From positions 3,286,001 to 3,350,000 of the forward strand of contig NZ_CP043318.1 in assembly GCF_001984825.2 (NCBI RefSeq): DNA of 64,000 nucleotides, read 5' to 3'. Positions within the stretch are counted from its first letter, which is position 1, and every line of letters begins with the position of its first letter. The translations under genes were made by a program, and so were the position numbers. Origin of the DNA: Enterobacter chengduensis. Its GTDB lineage: Bacteria; Pseudomonadota; Gammaproteobacteria; Enterobacterales; Enterobacteriaceae. Shown here piece by piece: positions 42,895 through 53,818 of the stretch. The notes below the pieces were generated by a model, which was given only the letters and a program-made list of their open reading frames with translations, was not told the DNA's origin and searched no databases.

Positions 42895-42919
42895 CTTATA
42901 CAAAGCGTTTAAGAAAATA

Positions 42920-43816
42920 TCAGTCGTTTGCCAGCAACTTCTCAATACGGGTTCTGAACTTCGCCCCTTCCTTCAGGTTACGCAGACCATAGTTCACAAA
43001 CGCCTGCATATACCCCATTTTCTTACCGCAGTCATAGCTGTCGCCGGTCATCAGCATCGCGTCAACAGACTGTTTTTTCGCCAGTTCGGCAATCGCGTCG
43101 GTCAGCTGAATACGGTCCCAGGCGCCTGGTTCGGTTTTTTCCAGTTCCGCCCAGATATCGGCGTTCAGAACATAGCGGCCCACCGCCATCAGATCTGAGT
43201 CCAGCGTCTGCGGCTGATCCGGTTTTTCGATAAACTCAACGATGCGGCTCACCTGCCCTTCCGTCTCCAGCGCTTCTTTCGTCTGAATCACGGAGTACTC
43301 GGAGAGATCGCCCTTCATGCGTTTCGCCAGCACCTGGCTGCGACCCGTTTCGTTGAAACGCGCCACCATGGCCGCCAGGTTGTAACGCAGCGGATCGGCA
43401 GATGCGGTATCGATGATGATGTCCGGCAGCACGACGATGAATGGATTATCCCCGACAACAGGGCGGGCACACAGGATAGAGTGTCCCAGACCCAGCGGCT
43501 GCGCCTGACGCACGTTCATGATGGTTACGCCCGGCGGACAGATGGACTGCACTTCCGCCAGCAGCTGGCGTTTGACGCGCTGCTCAAGCAACGCTTCGAG
43601 TTCGTAAGAGGTGTCGAAGTGGTTCTCAACCGCATTCTTGGACGAATGCGTAACCAGGACGATTTCTTTGATCCCTGCAGCAACAATCTCGTCGACAATG
43701 TATTGAATCATTGGCTTGTCAACGATCGGCAGCATCTCTTTAGGAATGGCTTTTGTGGCTGGCAGCATATGCATGCCCAAGCCTGCTACCGGAATGACTG
43801 CTTTCAAATTAATCAT
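42920..43816 (-). CDS. galF: GalU-like regulatory subunit GalF
   Basis: 298-residue homologue of GalU (UTP-glucose-1-phosphate uridylyltransferase). E. coli GalF is weakly active and thought to modulate GalU and the UDP-glucose level. The N-terminal motif reads [24 protein letters not shown]: GalU has GLGTRMLP, whereas His-Met here matches GalF. Start at ATG 43816 with GGAAG six bases upstream; an in-frame GTG at 43828 is less likely. It marks the boundary between colanic acid and O-antigen loci. Confidence 0.94.
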   Translation of the reverse strand: MINLKAVIPVAGLGMHMLPATKAIPKEMLPIVDKPMIQYIVDEIVAAGIKEIVLVTHSSKNAVENHFDTSYELEALLEQRVKRQLLAEVQSICPPGVTIMNVRQAQPLGLGHSILCARPVVGDNPFIVVLPDIIIDTASADPLRYNLAAMVARFNETGRSQVLAKRMKGDLSEYSVIQTKEALETEGQVSRIVEFIEKPDQPQTLDSDLMAVGRYVLNADIWAELEKTEPGAWDRIQLTDAIAELAKKQSVDAMLMTGDSYDCGKKMGYMQAFVNYGLRNLKEGAKFRTRIEKLLAND

Positions 43817-43992
43817 TATTTCTTCCACCTTAAAATGGTTGACGAATTATAGCTCTTAAACCTGTTTTCGCCAGCATGATTTGCCGTAATTCATGGGTAA
43901 TGTTACGCCCTGACACTACAAATTTCCGTAGTTGTAATCTGATAAGATCACGTTTTTATACCAGGAATAGTCTCAAAATTGACAAGTGGCGA

Positions 43993-45384
43993 TTATCTGT
44001 GCGGAAGCGTAAAGTTCAGCCTTTCCACATTCACCACCTTCTGGTCGACCCGGTCAATATCCACCGAGCTCTGCCCCTTCTCATTCACAGCCTTAATGTT
44101 CGCCAGCGACAGCAGCGTCTCGTCTTTCGCCATGAATTTACCCCGCACATCTTTACGCAGGTCGAAGTTAATTTTCAGGGCTGGCCCTACAGCGGCCTCC
44201 TGCATCACATTGATGTTGCGTAAAAAAAGATGCTGAGGTTTGTTGTGCAGTTCAAGCGTGGCGCGCTGCATTTCCACGTTAGTTATTGCCACAAACGAGG
44301 TGGCGTTACCGGAGGAAATCTGTATTCCGCGCAATTTATACGCAAGCTGTCGATTATCAAGGTGAATATTATTGAGCTTGAAGTTTTGCGGAATGGACAA
44401 ATAATCGCCTTTTATAACCCCATAACCAATTAACATGCCCGCACTATTGACCATGTCGACATTATCAATAATGAAATTATCACAGCCATAAATGGCCACC
44501 GTGGCGTTATCTATTCCCGCCTTTTTACTGAAGTCAGGGGTAATATTTTTGGCCTTTATATTACGGATAACAAAATGCTTACCGTTTTCGACGTGCACCA
44601 GCTGGCGACAGTTGCTGCCGGTGATGTTAGCCACCACGAAGTTCTTGACGGTTTGCTTTTCCGGATAGTCGTTATCGTAAGTGCTGCCGGCGAGGCCAAT
44701 GCCGATGCCCCAGTTGATCTTGCCGTTGGTGCAGTTGATGTTGTCGATGACATGATCGGAGATCAGGATATTGCGATCGTTGATGGCCACGTTCCACTCA
44801 ATCGCATCGCCCTGCAGATGGCTAAATTTGCTGTTGATGATGCGGGCACCGTCCACCTGGTTGTGGAATCCCTGGCGCAGGATGGCGTAGTTGGCCTGAC
44901 TCACGCTGATGTTATCTATCAGTAAATTGCGCATTACGCTGGCATTCTTGCCGCCGATGTAAATCTGCGCCACCGGGCCAAAACCGCTCATCGCCAGACC
45001 TTTGATGACGCAGTCAGAGCCGCGAACGTCGAGCGTAATGTTCTCCGTGCGCCCGGCCCCTTCGCCGATCACCTTGCTCCCTTCCTGCAGAACAAAGCGG
45101 CCGCGCCCGTTGCCGGTTAACGCCCCGCGGATCAGCAGCGTTTTCCCGTCGGGAATGAAAATGCCCGTATTGACGTTTTCGCAGGTGAGCCCGGCAGGGA
45201 CCACGACCGTGTCGCCGTCATTAAACGCCTGCTTAAAGGCGGCAATCCAGTCGTTGTTATTGTACTGATTAACAGAAACCGTTCTCCCGGCTGCCGCACG
45301 CGCAATGCGTGACGACAGCAGCGGCGTGGCCGCCAGAACGGACAGAGAAGAGACAAAGGTGCGTCGGGTAATCTTTTTCAGCAT
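43993..45384 (-). CDS. wcaM: Colanic acid biosynthesis protein WcaM
   Basis: 463-residue exported protein with a twin-arginine-type signal (TRRTF, R7-R8; hydrophobic core, cut near IARA-AAG). A right-handed beta-helix-like repeat region follows, rich in N-I-x-V rungs. It aligns with E. coli WcaM, whose role in colanic acid assembly is not defined. It is the last gene of the operon. Confidence 0.93.
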   Translation of the reverse strand: MLKKITRRTFVSSLSVLAATPLLSSRIARAAAGRTVSVNQYNNNDWIAAFKQAFNDGDTVVVPAGLTCENVNTGIFIPDGKTLLIRGALTGNGRGRFVLQEGSKVIGEGAGRTENITLDVRGSDCVIKGLAMSGFGPVAQIYIGGKNASVMRNLLIDNISVSQANYAILRQGFHNQVDGARIINSKFSHLQGDAIEWNVAINDRNILISDHVIDNINCTNGKINWGIGIGLAGSTYDNDYPEKQTVKNFVVANITGSNCRQLVHVENGKHFVIRNIKAKNITPDFSKKAGIDNATVAIYGCDNFIIDNVDMVNSAGMLIGYGVIKGDYLSIPQNFKLNNIHLDNRQLAYKLRGIQISSGNATSFVAITNVEMQRATLELHNKPQHLFLRNINVMQEAAVGPALKINFDLRKDVRGKFMAKDETLLSLANIKAVNEKGQSSVDIDRVDQKVVNVERLNFTLPHR

Positions 45385-45396
45385 ACAACCTCGGCG

Positions 45397-46617
45397 TTAC
45401 AGCGTTTGCAGCAGGCTCGCGAGCTGGCGATTGATCACCTGCTGGTTAAAATCGGTTTCCACTTTTTGTCTGGCATTGTGAAGCACGGGCTCCAGCGCCT
45501 GCTGGTCAATGTCGCTAAAGGCCGCTAGTCGGTCGGCAAGGGCCATCGCGTTATTCTCCGGCACCAGCCAGCCGGAATGTTCGGACTTGATCAGCTCCGG
45601 GATCCCGCTGTGCAGGGTCGACACCACCGGAATACCGACGGCCATCGCCTCCATCAGCGCCACCGGAATGCCTTCCATATCGCCATCGGCGCCCGTCACG
45701 GAAGGCAGCAGGAACACGTCCGCCTCGTCGAGCATGGCCTTGACCTCGTGGCTCGGCTTAAAGCCCGGCATCTCGACGACATCTTCCAGCTGATACTGTT
45801 CGATAAGCGTCCGCAGACGCCGCTCCCACGGCCCAATGCCGAGAATGCGGTAGTGGAAATCCACCCCGCGTGCTTTCAGCTGGCGGCAGGCTTCAATGGC
45901 CACGTGCAGGCCTTTCTTCTCGGTCAGACGCGCAACGGAGATGATCTGCAGCGGTTTGCCCGGCACCTTCACCGGGCGGCGGGTAAAGCGCGTTAAGTCC
46001 ACGCCCATGCGCGAAACGGCAATTTTATCTCCCGGGCAGCCCATGTTTTTCAGGCGTCCAGCCCACAGATCGCTGATGGGCAGCATCATGTCGCCGCGCC
46101 GGAAAAGCTGCTGATACTCCGGCGTGTAGTGGTTCAGCACCTCGCGGCTGGAGATGTCTATCCCATGGAAGATGGTGGCAATTTTGCCGTCAATCACCCC
46201 CAGCTCGCGCAGTTTCGCGGCCGTGACGCCCGCCGGGCCGAAGTGGGCAATAAACACGTCGGCGCGATACGGCCGCGCGGTTTGACCGCAGATGGCCGAC
46301 AGGATCAGATTGCGGGATTCGGCCCCATAACGGGAAACATTCAGCGCCCGCCAGGTCGACGCGCGATGGATCCCGCGCAACGTCTGGCTGGCCCGGCGGC
46401 CAAGCTTGCTCAGCTTCCCGGACGGCTCATCCTGCAGCCAGCGGGTTTTCGCCTCCAGCCCGTACTGGGTATACGCCGCATGGGTATTTTGGGTATCGCC
46501 CTTTTGCAGGGCGATAATCTCCACGTCATATCCCATATCGATAAACGCGGTGATTTGGTTCAGAACAAATGTCTCGGACGACAGCGGAAATTTCAGCAAG
46601 AAGAAACCAACCTTCAT
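45397..46617 (-). CDS. wcaL: Colanic acid glycosyltransferase WcaL
   Basis: 406-residue GT4 (GT-B) enzyme: N-terminal KVGFFLLKFPLSSETFV, and C-terminal donor site GIPVALMEAMAVGIPVVST and HSGIPELI (E-x7-E type). E. coli WcaL adds a sugar of the colanic acid repeat, assigned to a galactose in published work. Its ATG overlaps the end of wcaK by four bases. Confidence 0.94.
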   Translation of the reverse strand: MKVGFFLLKFPLSSETFVLNQITAFIDMGYDVEIIALQKGDTQNTHAAYTQYGLEAKTRWLQDEPSGKLSKLGRRASQTLRGIHRASTWRALNVSRYGAESRNLILSAICGQTARPYRADVFIAHFGPAGVTAAKLRELGVIDGKIATIFHGIDISSREVLNHYTPEYQQLFRRGDMMLPISDLWAGRLKNMGCPGDKIAVSRMGVDLTRFTRRPVKVPGKPLQIISVARLTEKKGLHVAIEACRQLKARGVDFHYRILGIGPWERRLRTLIEQYQLEDVVEMPGFKPSHEVKAMLDEADVFLLPSVTGADGDMEGIPVALMEAMAVGIPVVSTLHSGIPELIKSEHSGWLVPENNAMALADRLAAFSDIDQQALEPVLHNARQKVETDFNQQVINRQLASLLQTL

Positions 46618-47894
46618 TTCCCCTCCCGCACGCGGTCGAGGACCGATTTCACCATCCCAATCCCCTTCTCGCGCTCGGCCTTCACCGCCACCGCCAGGCG
46701 TTCATTGATAGCAGGCAGCTGGCCAAGCGTGTCGCCCACCATCGCACCCAGCGAACCGTCCAGCAGATGGCGAATATCCACCGCCATTTCCGGCATGCCG
46801 AGCTGCTGCATAATCCCGGCGGACTTGTGCTCGTAGTTAATGGCAATCGCCGGGGTGCCGAAGTTCATGGAGATAATCGCCGAGTGCAGGCGCGTGCCGA
46901 CGGTCAGGTCACAGGCGGAGAGCAGCTTGCCCATCTCCAGATCGTTCAGCTCGTCCATCACCACGTGATAGCGGGACGGGTCGTTGACCAGGTTGCGCAG
47001 GTTCAGCGCCACCATGCGGTCATCTTTATTGTAGCTGTCGATGCCGGTGCAGGTGGACAGGGCCAGCACCTGATACCCGCTGTCCAGCACGCGGTTCACC
47101 ACGTCGGCAAAGGCTTTCTCGTAGGCCGCCTGCGTGGTGCCTAAACGTTTATCGAAGGGCGCCAGCTCGCGCAGGGTAATCGCGACGGTTTTCTGTTTTG
47201 CCGCCACGTCCAGCCAGTGCTGCACCGCGTAGCTTGCCTGGAAGCTGTCGTCCTGGTGATCCACCAGCCAGGCGGTATCCACGCCGAGCTCAACTTTAGA
47301 GGTGTCAATTTCGCTGCGCTTCATCATGTCGAGGCTGACCGATTCGCGCAGGATCAGCGCGTCGCAGTGGCCAAACACGTAGTTCGCCAGCTGGTTAAAC
47401 TGCGGATCCTGGAATGGCCCGACGCTGTGGCCAATCATAAACAGCGGCTTTTTCGCCATGAACGTGCAGAGCGCATGCTCAAACTGCGGCACGCCGTAGA
47501 GATCGACGAAGAACGATCCGCCCACCTGGATAATGGCGTCATAGCCGGACAGCAGACGAACAAAATCGGTAAAGCCCTGGGCGATCGCGATGTTGCGCAG
47601 CTTGCCGGTATCGGTCACGCGGGAAAGCAGCACCTGGTGCTGGTAGCGGCGACGCAGCACTTTCTTCACGCGACCCATCACGCCCGCAGCGTTGTTATGC
47701 TGTTTCATCTGGCTGTAGAGCGGATCGCCCATTACCGGGCGGTTCAGTAGCCAGGATGAGCTCACCGGATAACGGCTCATCACGTCCACTTCGGTCTCAG
47801 GCTTAAGGGTGTTAATCGCATCCAGTAAACCGCGCAGGATGGCGCTGTCGCCACGGTTGCCGCAGGTATGGTTGCCAAGAATTAATAATTTCAT
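46614..47894 (-). CDS. wcaK: Colanic acid pyruvyltransferase WcaK
   Basis: 426-residue member of the polysaccharide pyruvyltransferase family (GNHTCGNRGDSAILRGLL at the N terminus; GHSVGPFQDP; TRLHSAIISMNFGTPAIAI near the C terminus). It is presumed to place the pyruvate ketal on the terminal galactose of the repeat. It lies after wzxC with a 17-base gap. Confidence 0.94.
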   Translation of the reverse strand: MKLLILGNHTCGNRGDSAILRGLLDAINTLKPETEVDVMSRYPVSSSWLLNRPVMGDPLYSQMKQHNNAAGVMGRVKKVLRRRYQHQVLLSRVTDTGKLRNIAIAQGFTDFVRLLSGYDAIIQVGGSFFVDLYGVPQFEHALCTFMAKKPLFMIGHSVGPFQDPQFNQLANYVFGHCDALILRESVSLDMMKRSEIDTSKVELGVDTAWLVDHQDDSFQASYAVQHWLDVAAKQKTVAITLRELAPFDKRLGTTQAAYEKAFADVVNRVLDSGYQVLALSTCTGIDSYNKDDRMVALNLRNLVNDPSRYHVVMDELNDLEMGKLLSACDLTVGTRLHSAIISMNFGTPAIAINYEHKSAGIMQQLGMPEMAVDIRHLLDGSLGAMVGDTLGQLPAINERLAVAVKAEREKGIGMVKSVLDRVREGK

Positions 47895-47911
47895 AATGGC
47901 CTCTTAAATAA

Positions 47912-49390
47912 CTAGCCTGCGCGAAGCAGCGTTTTCATTTTTTCGTTACGGCAAAACTGGCGCTTCATCTCCACCACCAGCGCATTGCGTGACAGCACAA
48001 TCATCACGCCAAACGCCAGCGCGCCTGCGACCACCTGCACCGCCAGCAGCGCGGCCAGCGGCAGATGACCGCGAAGGATAATGCCCAGACCGTAGCTCAC
48101 CGCCAGGGTCGGCAATGAGAGATAGAACGGCAGCCACAGGCTCAGGATGTACTGGCGGTAGCTGGAGCCCAGCACCGGCTTGATCATGATGAAGTAGCTC
48201 AGAACGGTATTGACTATCTGCACCAGCAGGAAGCCGAGCGTGACGCCAATAGCGCCCGCCATATGCCCGCCGACGACGATCGCCGGAATAAACAGGAAGG
48301 TTTTGAACACGTTGAACTTAAAGCTGATGTCCACCCGCGCCTTCGCCATCAGCAGCGAACCAATCGGGTTCCCCACGGAGCGCAGCAGCCCCACCACGCA
48401 CAGCAATTGCAGGATCGGGATAATGCCGTTCCACTTCTCGCCAAACACCAGCGGCACGAAATTGCTTGAGACCACCATCAGCCCCAGCAGCACCGGGAAA
48501 TTGATGATCCCTACCACGGAAAGCAGCTTGTAGAAGTTGACGCGCAGCTTCTCGGTGTCGTCCTGGATTTTGGCAAACGCCGGGAACAGCACGCGGGTAA
48601 TAATCGGGTTGAGCTTCATCGGCGGCACCACCGCGACGTTGTAGGCCAGGTTGTAGCCCCCCGCCACGCTCGCGCCGAGAATACGCGCCAGCACCAGCGT
48701 CGAGAGGTTGGTGTTCACGTAGTTGATGATGCTGTCCGCCGTCAGCCACGCGCCAAAGCGCAGGTTGGACGAGACGGACGCGAGAGAGAAATGCAGCCCG
48801 GGACGGTAAATCTTGCGGCCAAAGTAGCCAAACAGCAGGGTACGCACGGCGGAGTTGACCAGGTAACCGAGGATAGCGGTCATCGCCAGCGGCCAGAAAT
48901 GGGCGCTCACCACGGTGAAGGTGAAACCCGCCAGCACGGCGCTGGTTTCGATCATGCCGATCTTGTTGAACTCCAGCTCTTTCTGCATCAGCGCGCGGAA
49001 CTGCTGCCCGTGCGGGATCGCCACGAAGGCAAAAGACAATGTTCGCATCAGCGGGGCGAGATCCGGGTTGTGCAGCACGCTGGCGATGGTGTCGCTCAGC
49101 AGGAACACCAGCACGAACACGAAAACCCCCAGCCCCACGTTCAGCCAGTAGAGCGTGGTCAGCTCCAGATGGCTGATCTCCTTGCGCTGGATAATCGAGT
49201 TGGCAATACCAAAGTCAGACAGCGTATCGGCCAGCGCGATGATCACCAGCGAGACGGTCAGCAGGCCGAACTGGTGGTTATCGATAATGCGCGCCAGCAC
49301 GGTCATCTGCACGAGGCCGAGGCCAATGATGACGATGGTCGCCATCGCTGACCACTTGGCGCCGCTGATGGTTTTTTCACGTAAGCTCAT
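47912..49390 (-). CDS. wzxC: Colanic acid flippase WzxC
   Basis: 492-residue PST-family membrane transporter with about 12-14 membrane segments; N terminus SLREKTISGAKWSAMATIVIIG. It moves lipid-linked colanic acid repeats across the inner membrane. It follows wcaJ after one base, so translation is probably coupled. Confidence 0.94.
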   Translation of the reverse strand: MSLREKTISGAKWSAMATIVIIGLGLVQMTVLARIIDNHQFGLLTVSLVIIALADTLSDFGIANSIIQRKEISHLELTTLYWLNVGLGVFVFVLVFLLSDTIASVLHNPDLAPLMRTLSFAFVAIPHGQQFRALMQKELEFNKIGMIETSAVLAGFTFTVVSAHFWPLAMTAILGYLVNSAVRTLLFGYFGRKIYRPGLHFSLASVSSNLRFGAWLTADSIINYVNTNLSTLVLARILGASVAGGYNLAYNVAVVPPMKLNPIITRVLFPAFAKIQDDTEKLRVNFYKLLSVVGIINFPVLLGLMVVSSNFVPLVFGEKWNGIIPILQLLCVVGLLRSVGNPIGSLLMAKARVDISFKFNVFKTFLFIPAIVVGGHMAGAIGVTLGFLLVQIVNTVLSYFIMIKPVLGSSYRQYILSLWLPFYLSLPTLAVSYGLGIILRGHLPLAALLAVQVVAGALAFGVMIVLSRNALVVEMKRQFCRNEKMKTLLRAG

Positions 49391-49391
49391 C

Positions 49392-50786
49392 TTAGTACGC
49401 CGCTTTGTTCACGAAGCCTTTGAAGATGGTCAGAAAAACAATCTTGATATCGAACCAGAGGCTCCACTCGCGGATGTACTCCAGATCGAATTCGATGCGT
49501 TTTTCCATTTTTTCCAGCGTGTCGGTTTCGCCGCGCCAGCCGTTGATCTGCGCCCAGCCGGTGATGCCCGGCTTCACCTTATGGCGCAGCATGTAGCCTT
49601 CAATCAGCGCGCGGTACTGCTCGTTATGCGCCACCGCGTGCGGACGCGGGCCCACAATCGACATCCCGCCGGTAAAGACGTTGATAAACTGCGGCAGCTC
49701 GTCCAGCGAGGTGCGGCGCAGGAAGTTACCCATGCGGGTCACGCGCGGATCGTTCTGCGTGGCCTGGGTCACCACCTTGTCGTTTTCCATCACCTTCATG
49801 GAGCGGAATTTCCACACCATAATCGGCTTACCGTCCATGCCGTAGCGGGTCTGGCGGAAAATAACCGGGCCGGGAGAGCTCAGCTTCACCGCCAGCGCAA
49901 TGCAGCACAGCACCGGGGAGATGAGCAGCAAAATCAGCGAAGAGAGTACGATATCTTCCACGCGCTTGAGCACGCGGTTAATGCCCGACAGCGGGGTGTC
50001 GTACAGCGGTACCACCGGCACGCCGTTCACCTCTTCAATGCGTGAATGGAGAATGTTGAAGGTAAACACGTCCGGGATCAGGATCACCGAGCAGGTGGTG
50101 TCCGCCAGCTCGCGCATCAGCTGCTTGATGCGGGATTCGTCCTTCATCTGCATGGCGATGTAGACGTTGTGGATTTTACCGGCCTTCGCGTCTTCAATAA
50201 GCTGTTCGTAATTACCCGCCCAGTCCGACGGCACGCCGCCCGGCTTCGCGTCGTGGTAAATCCCAACCACTTCAAACCCTAACCACGGCTCCTTGCGGAA
50301 GCTGTCGAGCAGCACCTTTCCGACCGGCAGATCGCCTGCCACCGCCACGAAGCGACGGTTATAACCCCGGTTGCGCAGCCAGCCCGCGCCAAAGCGGATC
50401 AGGGAGCGGCACACCACCATGCCGACGCTGGTCAACAGATACCAGCAAAGATAGGTCACGAGGCGATTATCAAAATCATGGCTGAACGCCACCAGGCCCG
50501 CGCTGAAGATCAGGCTCAGGGTCCAGTTCTGCAGCAGCAGCATCAGTTCGGTGGTCATTTTCACGCCGCGCCACGAGCGGTAGAAATCGGTCATCCCGCC
50601 GATCATCTGAAACACGACCAGCGCAATCAGGGCCATCAGCAGATGCATATATAAGAACGGCAGCCCGCTGATTCGACACACCGCCCACAATCCACCGACC
50701 ATGATGGTGATATCAGAAAAACGCTGCACCATAGAGATTAACGATGCATTCGTTCTCGCTCGTTCGCGTTTTTTTAGATTCGTCAT
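49392..50786 (-). CDS. wcaJ: Undecaprenyl-phosphate glucose phosphotransferase WcaJ
   Basis: Initiates colanic acid by loading Glc-1-P onto undecaprenyl phosphate. 464-residue polyisoprenyl-phosphate hexose-1-phosphate transferase: hydrophobic segments within 25-150, a Rossmann-like cytosolic domain (VAVAGDLPVGK), and a C-terminal catalytic domain with KFRSM, LRRTSLDELPQ, SIVGPRPH and KPGITGWAQ motifs. It is distinct from the O-antigen initiating enzyme at 40546-41589. Confidence 0.95.
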   Translation of the reverse strand: MTNLKKRERARTNASLISMVQRFSDITIMVGGLWAVCRISGLPFLYMHLLMALIALVVFQMIGGMTDFYRSWRGVKMTTELMLLLQNWTLSLIFSAGLVAFSHDFDNRLVTYLCWYLLTSVGMVVCRSLIRFGAGWLRNRGYNRRFVAVAGDLPVGKVLLDSFRKEPWLGFEVVGIYHDAKPGGVPSDWAGNYEQLIEDAKAGKIHNVYIAMQMKDESRIKQLMRELADTTCSVILIPDVFTFNILHSRIEEVNGVPVVPLYDTPLSGINRVLKRVEDIVLSSLILLLISPVLCCIALAVKLSSPGPVIFRQTRYGMDGKPIMVWKFRSMKVMENDKVVTQATQNDPRVTRMGNFLRRTSLDELPQFINVFTGGMSIVGPRPHAVAHNEQYRALIEGYMLRHKVKPGITGWAQINGWRGETDTLEKMEKRIEFDLEYIREWSLWFDIKIVFLTIFKGFVNKAAY

Positions 50787-50812
50787 CGTTGTTCCTTTAG
50801 TTCTAAACCTTA

Positions 50813-50894
50813 CCCCTCACCCTAACCCTCTCCCCAAAGGGGAGAGGGAACTTGAACACCCTCTCCCCTTTGGGGAGAGGGCTGGGGTGAGGGG
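50813..50894. repeat. Intergenic GC-rich double palindrome
   Basis: Between wcaJ and manB. Outer arms CCCCTCACCC.../...GGGTGAGGGG enclose two inner hairpins: CCCTCTCCCC-AAA-GGGGAGAGGG and CCCTCTCCCC-TTT-GGGGAGAGGG. The element at 62713-62805 is related. It looks like a dispersed miniature palindrome family; it could form strong RNA structures inside the colanic acid transcript. Confidence 0.8.
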
Positions 50895-50900
50895 CAGTTA

Positions 50901-52271
50901 TTACTGATTCAACAGCGCCAGAATGTCCTGCGTTCGGGCTTCCATCAGCGCCGCGTCAGCGCGGGACTCCACGTTCAGGCGCACCACCGGCTCGGTGTTC
51001 GACGAGCGCAGGTTGAAGCGCCACTGCGGGAACGCCATGCTGATGCCGTCCGTACGGTCAATTTCCAGCGCGTGAATCGCAAAGTGCTGCTCCACGCGGG
51101 CAATCGCCTCGGCGGGCTGCGCCAGCTTGCTGTTAATCTCCCCGCTCGCCGGGAAGGCCGCCATGCGGTCGCGCACCAGCTCGCCCAGGGTTTTCCCCTT
51201 CAGGCACAGCAGCTCGGTCACCAGCAGCCACGGGATCATCCCGCTGTCGCAGTAGGCAAAATCACGGAAGTAGTGGTGGGCGCTCATCTCGCCGCCGTAA
51301 ATGGCGTCTTCTTCACGCATGCGCTCTTTGATGAACGCGTGGCCGGTTTTGGACATCACCGGCGTGCCGCCTGCGGCAGACACCACGTCGACGGTGTTCC
51401 AGGAGAGGCGCGGGTCATGAATGATTTTTGCGCCCGGGTTTTTCTCGAGGAACGCTTCCGCCAGCAGGCCGACAATGTAGTAGCCCTCGATGAACTGCCC
51501 TTTCTCGTCGAACAGGAAGCAGCGGTCGAAGTCGCCGTCAAAGGCGATGCCCATATCCGCGCCGTGCTCAATCACCGCATTGCGGGTGTCGTCGCGGCAC
51601 TCCGGCAGCAGCGGGTTAGGAATACCGTTCGGGAAGTTGCCGTCCGGGGTGTTGTGCACCTTGACGAAGGTCACCGGCACGTTCAGCGCCTTAAAGCGGG
51701 CTTCCAGGGCATCGACAACCGGGCCGGCCGCGCCGTTACCGGAGTTGATGACCAGCTTAAGCGGCTTGAGGTTCGCCACGTTGATGTAGCCCAGCAGGTG
51801 GTCGATGTACTCTTTCTGCAGGTTGATTTTTTTGTAGCTGCCGCGCTTCGCCTCGTTCACCGGCGGGAAATCGTTGGCTTCCGCCAGGCGCTGCACGTCG
51901 CGCAGGCCGGTGTCGCCGCTGATAGGGCGCGCGCCCTTGCGCACCAGCTTCATGCCGTTGTAGTCCATCGGGTTGTGGCTGGCCGTCACTTCGATACCGC
52001 CGTCCACGCCCAGGTGGAAGGTGGCAAAGTAGATCTCTTCGGTTCCGGAAAGACCGATGTCCAGCACGTCCACGCCCGCGTCCTGCAGCCCTTTCGCCAG
52101 GGCCAGCTTGAGGGATTCACTGGTCAGACGCACGTCGCCGCCGAGCACGATGGTTTCTGGCTTGAGATATTCGCCGTACGCGCGGCCAATGCGCCACGCG
52201 ATGTCTTCATTCAGCTCTTCGCCCAGCCTGCCGCGAATATCGTAGGCTTTAAAACAGGTTAATTTTTCCAT
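50901..52271 (-). CDS. manB: Phosphomannomutase ManB (CpsG)
   Basis: Converts mannose 6-phosphate to mannose 1-phosphate for GDP-fucose synthesis. It is 456 residues; the phosphoserine is S98 in [11 protein letters not shown], the metal loop is [16 protein letters not shown] is the sugar loop, and [14 protein letters not shown] is the phosphate-binding loop. Start at ATG 52271 gives the E. coli length; an upstream in-frame start at 52292 adds seven residues. Read after manC. Confidence 0.96.
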   Translation of the reverse strand: MEKLTCFKAYDIRGRLGEELNEDIAWRIGRAYGEYLKPETIVLGGDVRLTSESLKLALAKGLQDAGVDVLDIGLSGTEEIYFATFHLGVDGGIEVTASHNPMDYNGMKLVRKGARPISGDTGLRDVQRLAEANDFPPVNEAKRGSYKKINLQKEYIDHLLGYINVANLKPLKLVINSGNGAAGPVVDALEARFKALNVPVTFVKVHNTPDGNFPNGIPNPLLPECRDDTRNAVIEHGADMGIAFDGDFDRCFLFDEKGQFIEGYYIVGLLAEAFLEKNPGAKIIHDPRLSWNTVDVVSAAGGTPVMSKTGHAFIKERMREEDAIYGGEMSAHHYFRDFAYCDSGMIPWLLVTELLCLKGKTLGELVRDRMAAFPASGEINSKLAQPAEAIARVEQHFAIHALEIDRTDGISMAFPQWRFNLRSSNTEPVVRLNVESRADAALMEARTQDILALLNQ

Positions 52272-52336
52272 GATGACCCCTTTTTCAGGCAACAGTCGGC
52301 CCGCCCGTTAACAGGCAAAATTGTTTTTATTCATTC

Positions 52337-52366
52337 GTAGGCCGGATAAGCGAAGCGTCATCCGGC
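52337..52366. repeat. Single REP unit
   Basis: GTAGGCCGGATAAGCG and CGTCATCCGGC arms form one REP-type palindrome between manC and manB, of the class widespread in enterobacterial intergenic regions. Confidence 0.75.
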
Positions 52367-52378
52367 GTTAAAACGGTG

Positions 52379-53815
52379 CTACACCCGCCCGTAGCGGTCC
52401 TGGAAGCGCACGATATCGTCCTCTTCCAGATACGAGCCGGAGCGCACCTCAATCAGGTCGAGAGGAATTTTCCCCGGGTTCTCCAGACAGTGCGTCGCCC
52501 CCAGCGGAATATAGATGGACTCGTTTTCGCCCAGCAGTTTGACTTCGCCGTCGATGGTGACCTTGGCCGTACCCGCCACCACCACCCAGTGCTCGGCGCG
52601 GTGATGGTGCATCTGCACCGACAGCCCCTCGCCCGGCTTCACGGTGATGCGTTTCACCTGATAACGCTCGCCCGCGTCGATGGAGTCATATTTGCCCCAC
52701 GGACGGTACACTTCGCGGTGAATGTGGTGTTCGTGTCGGCCGTCGGCCTTGATTTGCTCTACCACTTTTTTAACGTCCTGCACGGCGTTACGGTCGGCAA
52801 TCAGCACCGCGTCCTTGGTCTGGACCACCACCAGATCCTTCACCCCGACCGTGGTCACCAGGCCGGACTCGGCGTAGACGTAGCTGTTTTCCGTTTTGTG
52901 GCTAATGACATCGCCGTGATGGACGTTACCCTCCGGGGTATGGGCGCTGATCTCCCACAGGGAGGACCAGGAGCCCACGTCGCTCCAGCCGGCGTCCATC
53001 GGTACCACGACGGCGTCAGCCGTGCGTTCCATTACCGCATAGTCGATGGACTCTTCCGGGCAGGCGAGGAACGCCTCTTCATCCACGCGGATGAAGTCGA
53101 GGTCCGGGTCCACCACCGCCATCGCTTTCTCGCAGGCGTTCAGAATATCCGGGCGGTATTTGCGCAGCTCTTCCAGATAGCGACCGGCGCGGAACAGGAA
53201 CATCCCGCTGTTCCAGTAATACTCCCCGCTGGCAACGTACGCCTGCGCGGTTTCCAGATTCGGTTTTTCGACAAACTGCGCCACGTCAAAGGCGACGCTA
53301 TCGCCTTCACCCGGCGTCACGCTGCCGCGGCGAATGTAGCCGTAACCGGTTTCCGGCAGATCCGGCACGATGCCGAAGGTCACCAGCTTGCCGCTCTCGG
53401 CGTAAGGAATGGCCGCACGCACCGCATCGCGGAACGCGTCTTCCTGCTGGATAACGTGGTCTGCCGCGAGCACCAGCATCAGCGGGTCGCAGTCCGGGCT
53501 GCTGCGTTTTGCCGCCAGCGCCGCGAGGGCGATCGCTGGCGCGGTGTTACGACCGGCAGGCTCCAGAATGATGTTTTCAGTGAGTTTATTCAGCTGGCGC
53601 AGCTGCTCGGCAACGATAAAGCGGTGCTGTTCGTTACAAATCACCACCGGGCTTTCACACTCCACGCCGTGGAGACGGTTTACCGTCGTCTGCAGCATGG
53701 TGAGATCCCCTTTCAGGCAGAGGAACTGTTTTGGATAGAGCACGCGGGACAGCGGCCACAACCGGCTACCAGAGCCACCAGCCATCACAACCGGATACAA
53801 AGTGGTTTGACTCAT
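52379..53815 (-). CDS. manC: Mannose-1-phosphate guanylyltransferase ManC (CpsB)
   Basis: Forms GDP-mannose from GTP and Man-1-P. It is 478 residues: N-terminal nucleotidyltransferase ([14 protein letters not shown], 11-24; VEKPNLE), then a C-terminal cupin-type phosphomannose isomerase II-like domain ([26 protein letters not shown]). It precedes manB and follows wcaI. Long antisense open frames here are codon-bias artefacts. Confidence 0.96.
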   Translation of the reverse strand: MSQTTLYPVVMAGGSGSRLWPLSRVLYPKQFLCLKGDLTMLQTTVNRLHGVECESPVVICNEQHRFIVAEQLRQLNKLTENIILEPAGRNTAPAIALAALAAKRSSPDCDPLMLVLAADHVIQQEDAFRDAVRAAIPYAESGKLVTFGIVPDLPETGYGYIRRGSVTPGEGDSVAFDVAQFVEKPNLETAQAYVASGEYYWNSGMFLFRAGRYLEELRKYRPDILNACEKAMAVVDPDLDFIRVDEEAFLACPEESIDYAVMERTADAVVVPMDAGWSDVGSWSSLWEISAHTPEGNVHHGDVISHKTENSYVYAESGLVTTVGVKDLVVVQTKDAVLIADRNAVQDVKKVVEQIKADGRHEHHIHREVYRPWGKYDSIDAGERYQVKRITVKPGEGLSVQMHHHRAEHWVVVAGTAKVTIDGEVKLLGENESIYIPLGATHCLENPGKIPLDLIEVRSGSYLEEDDIVRFQDRYGRV

Positions 53816-53818
53816 GAT

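Noticed and set aside
51072..52262. Plus-strand open frame of about 400 codons opposite manB
   Set aside because: Shadow of the phosphomannomutase gene with biased composition and no ribosome site or known motif.
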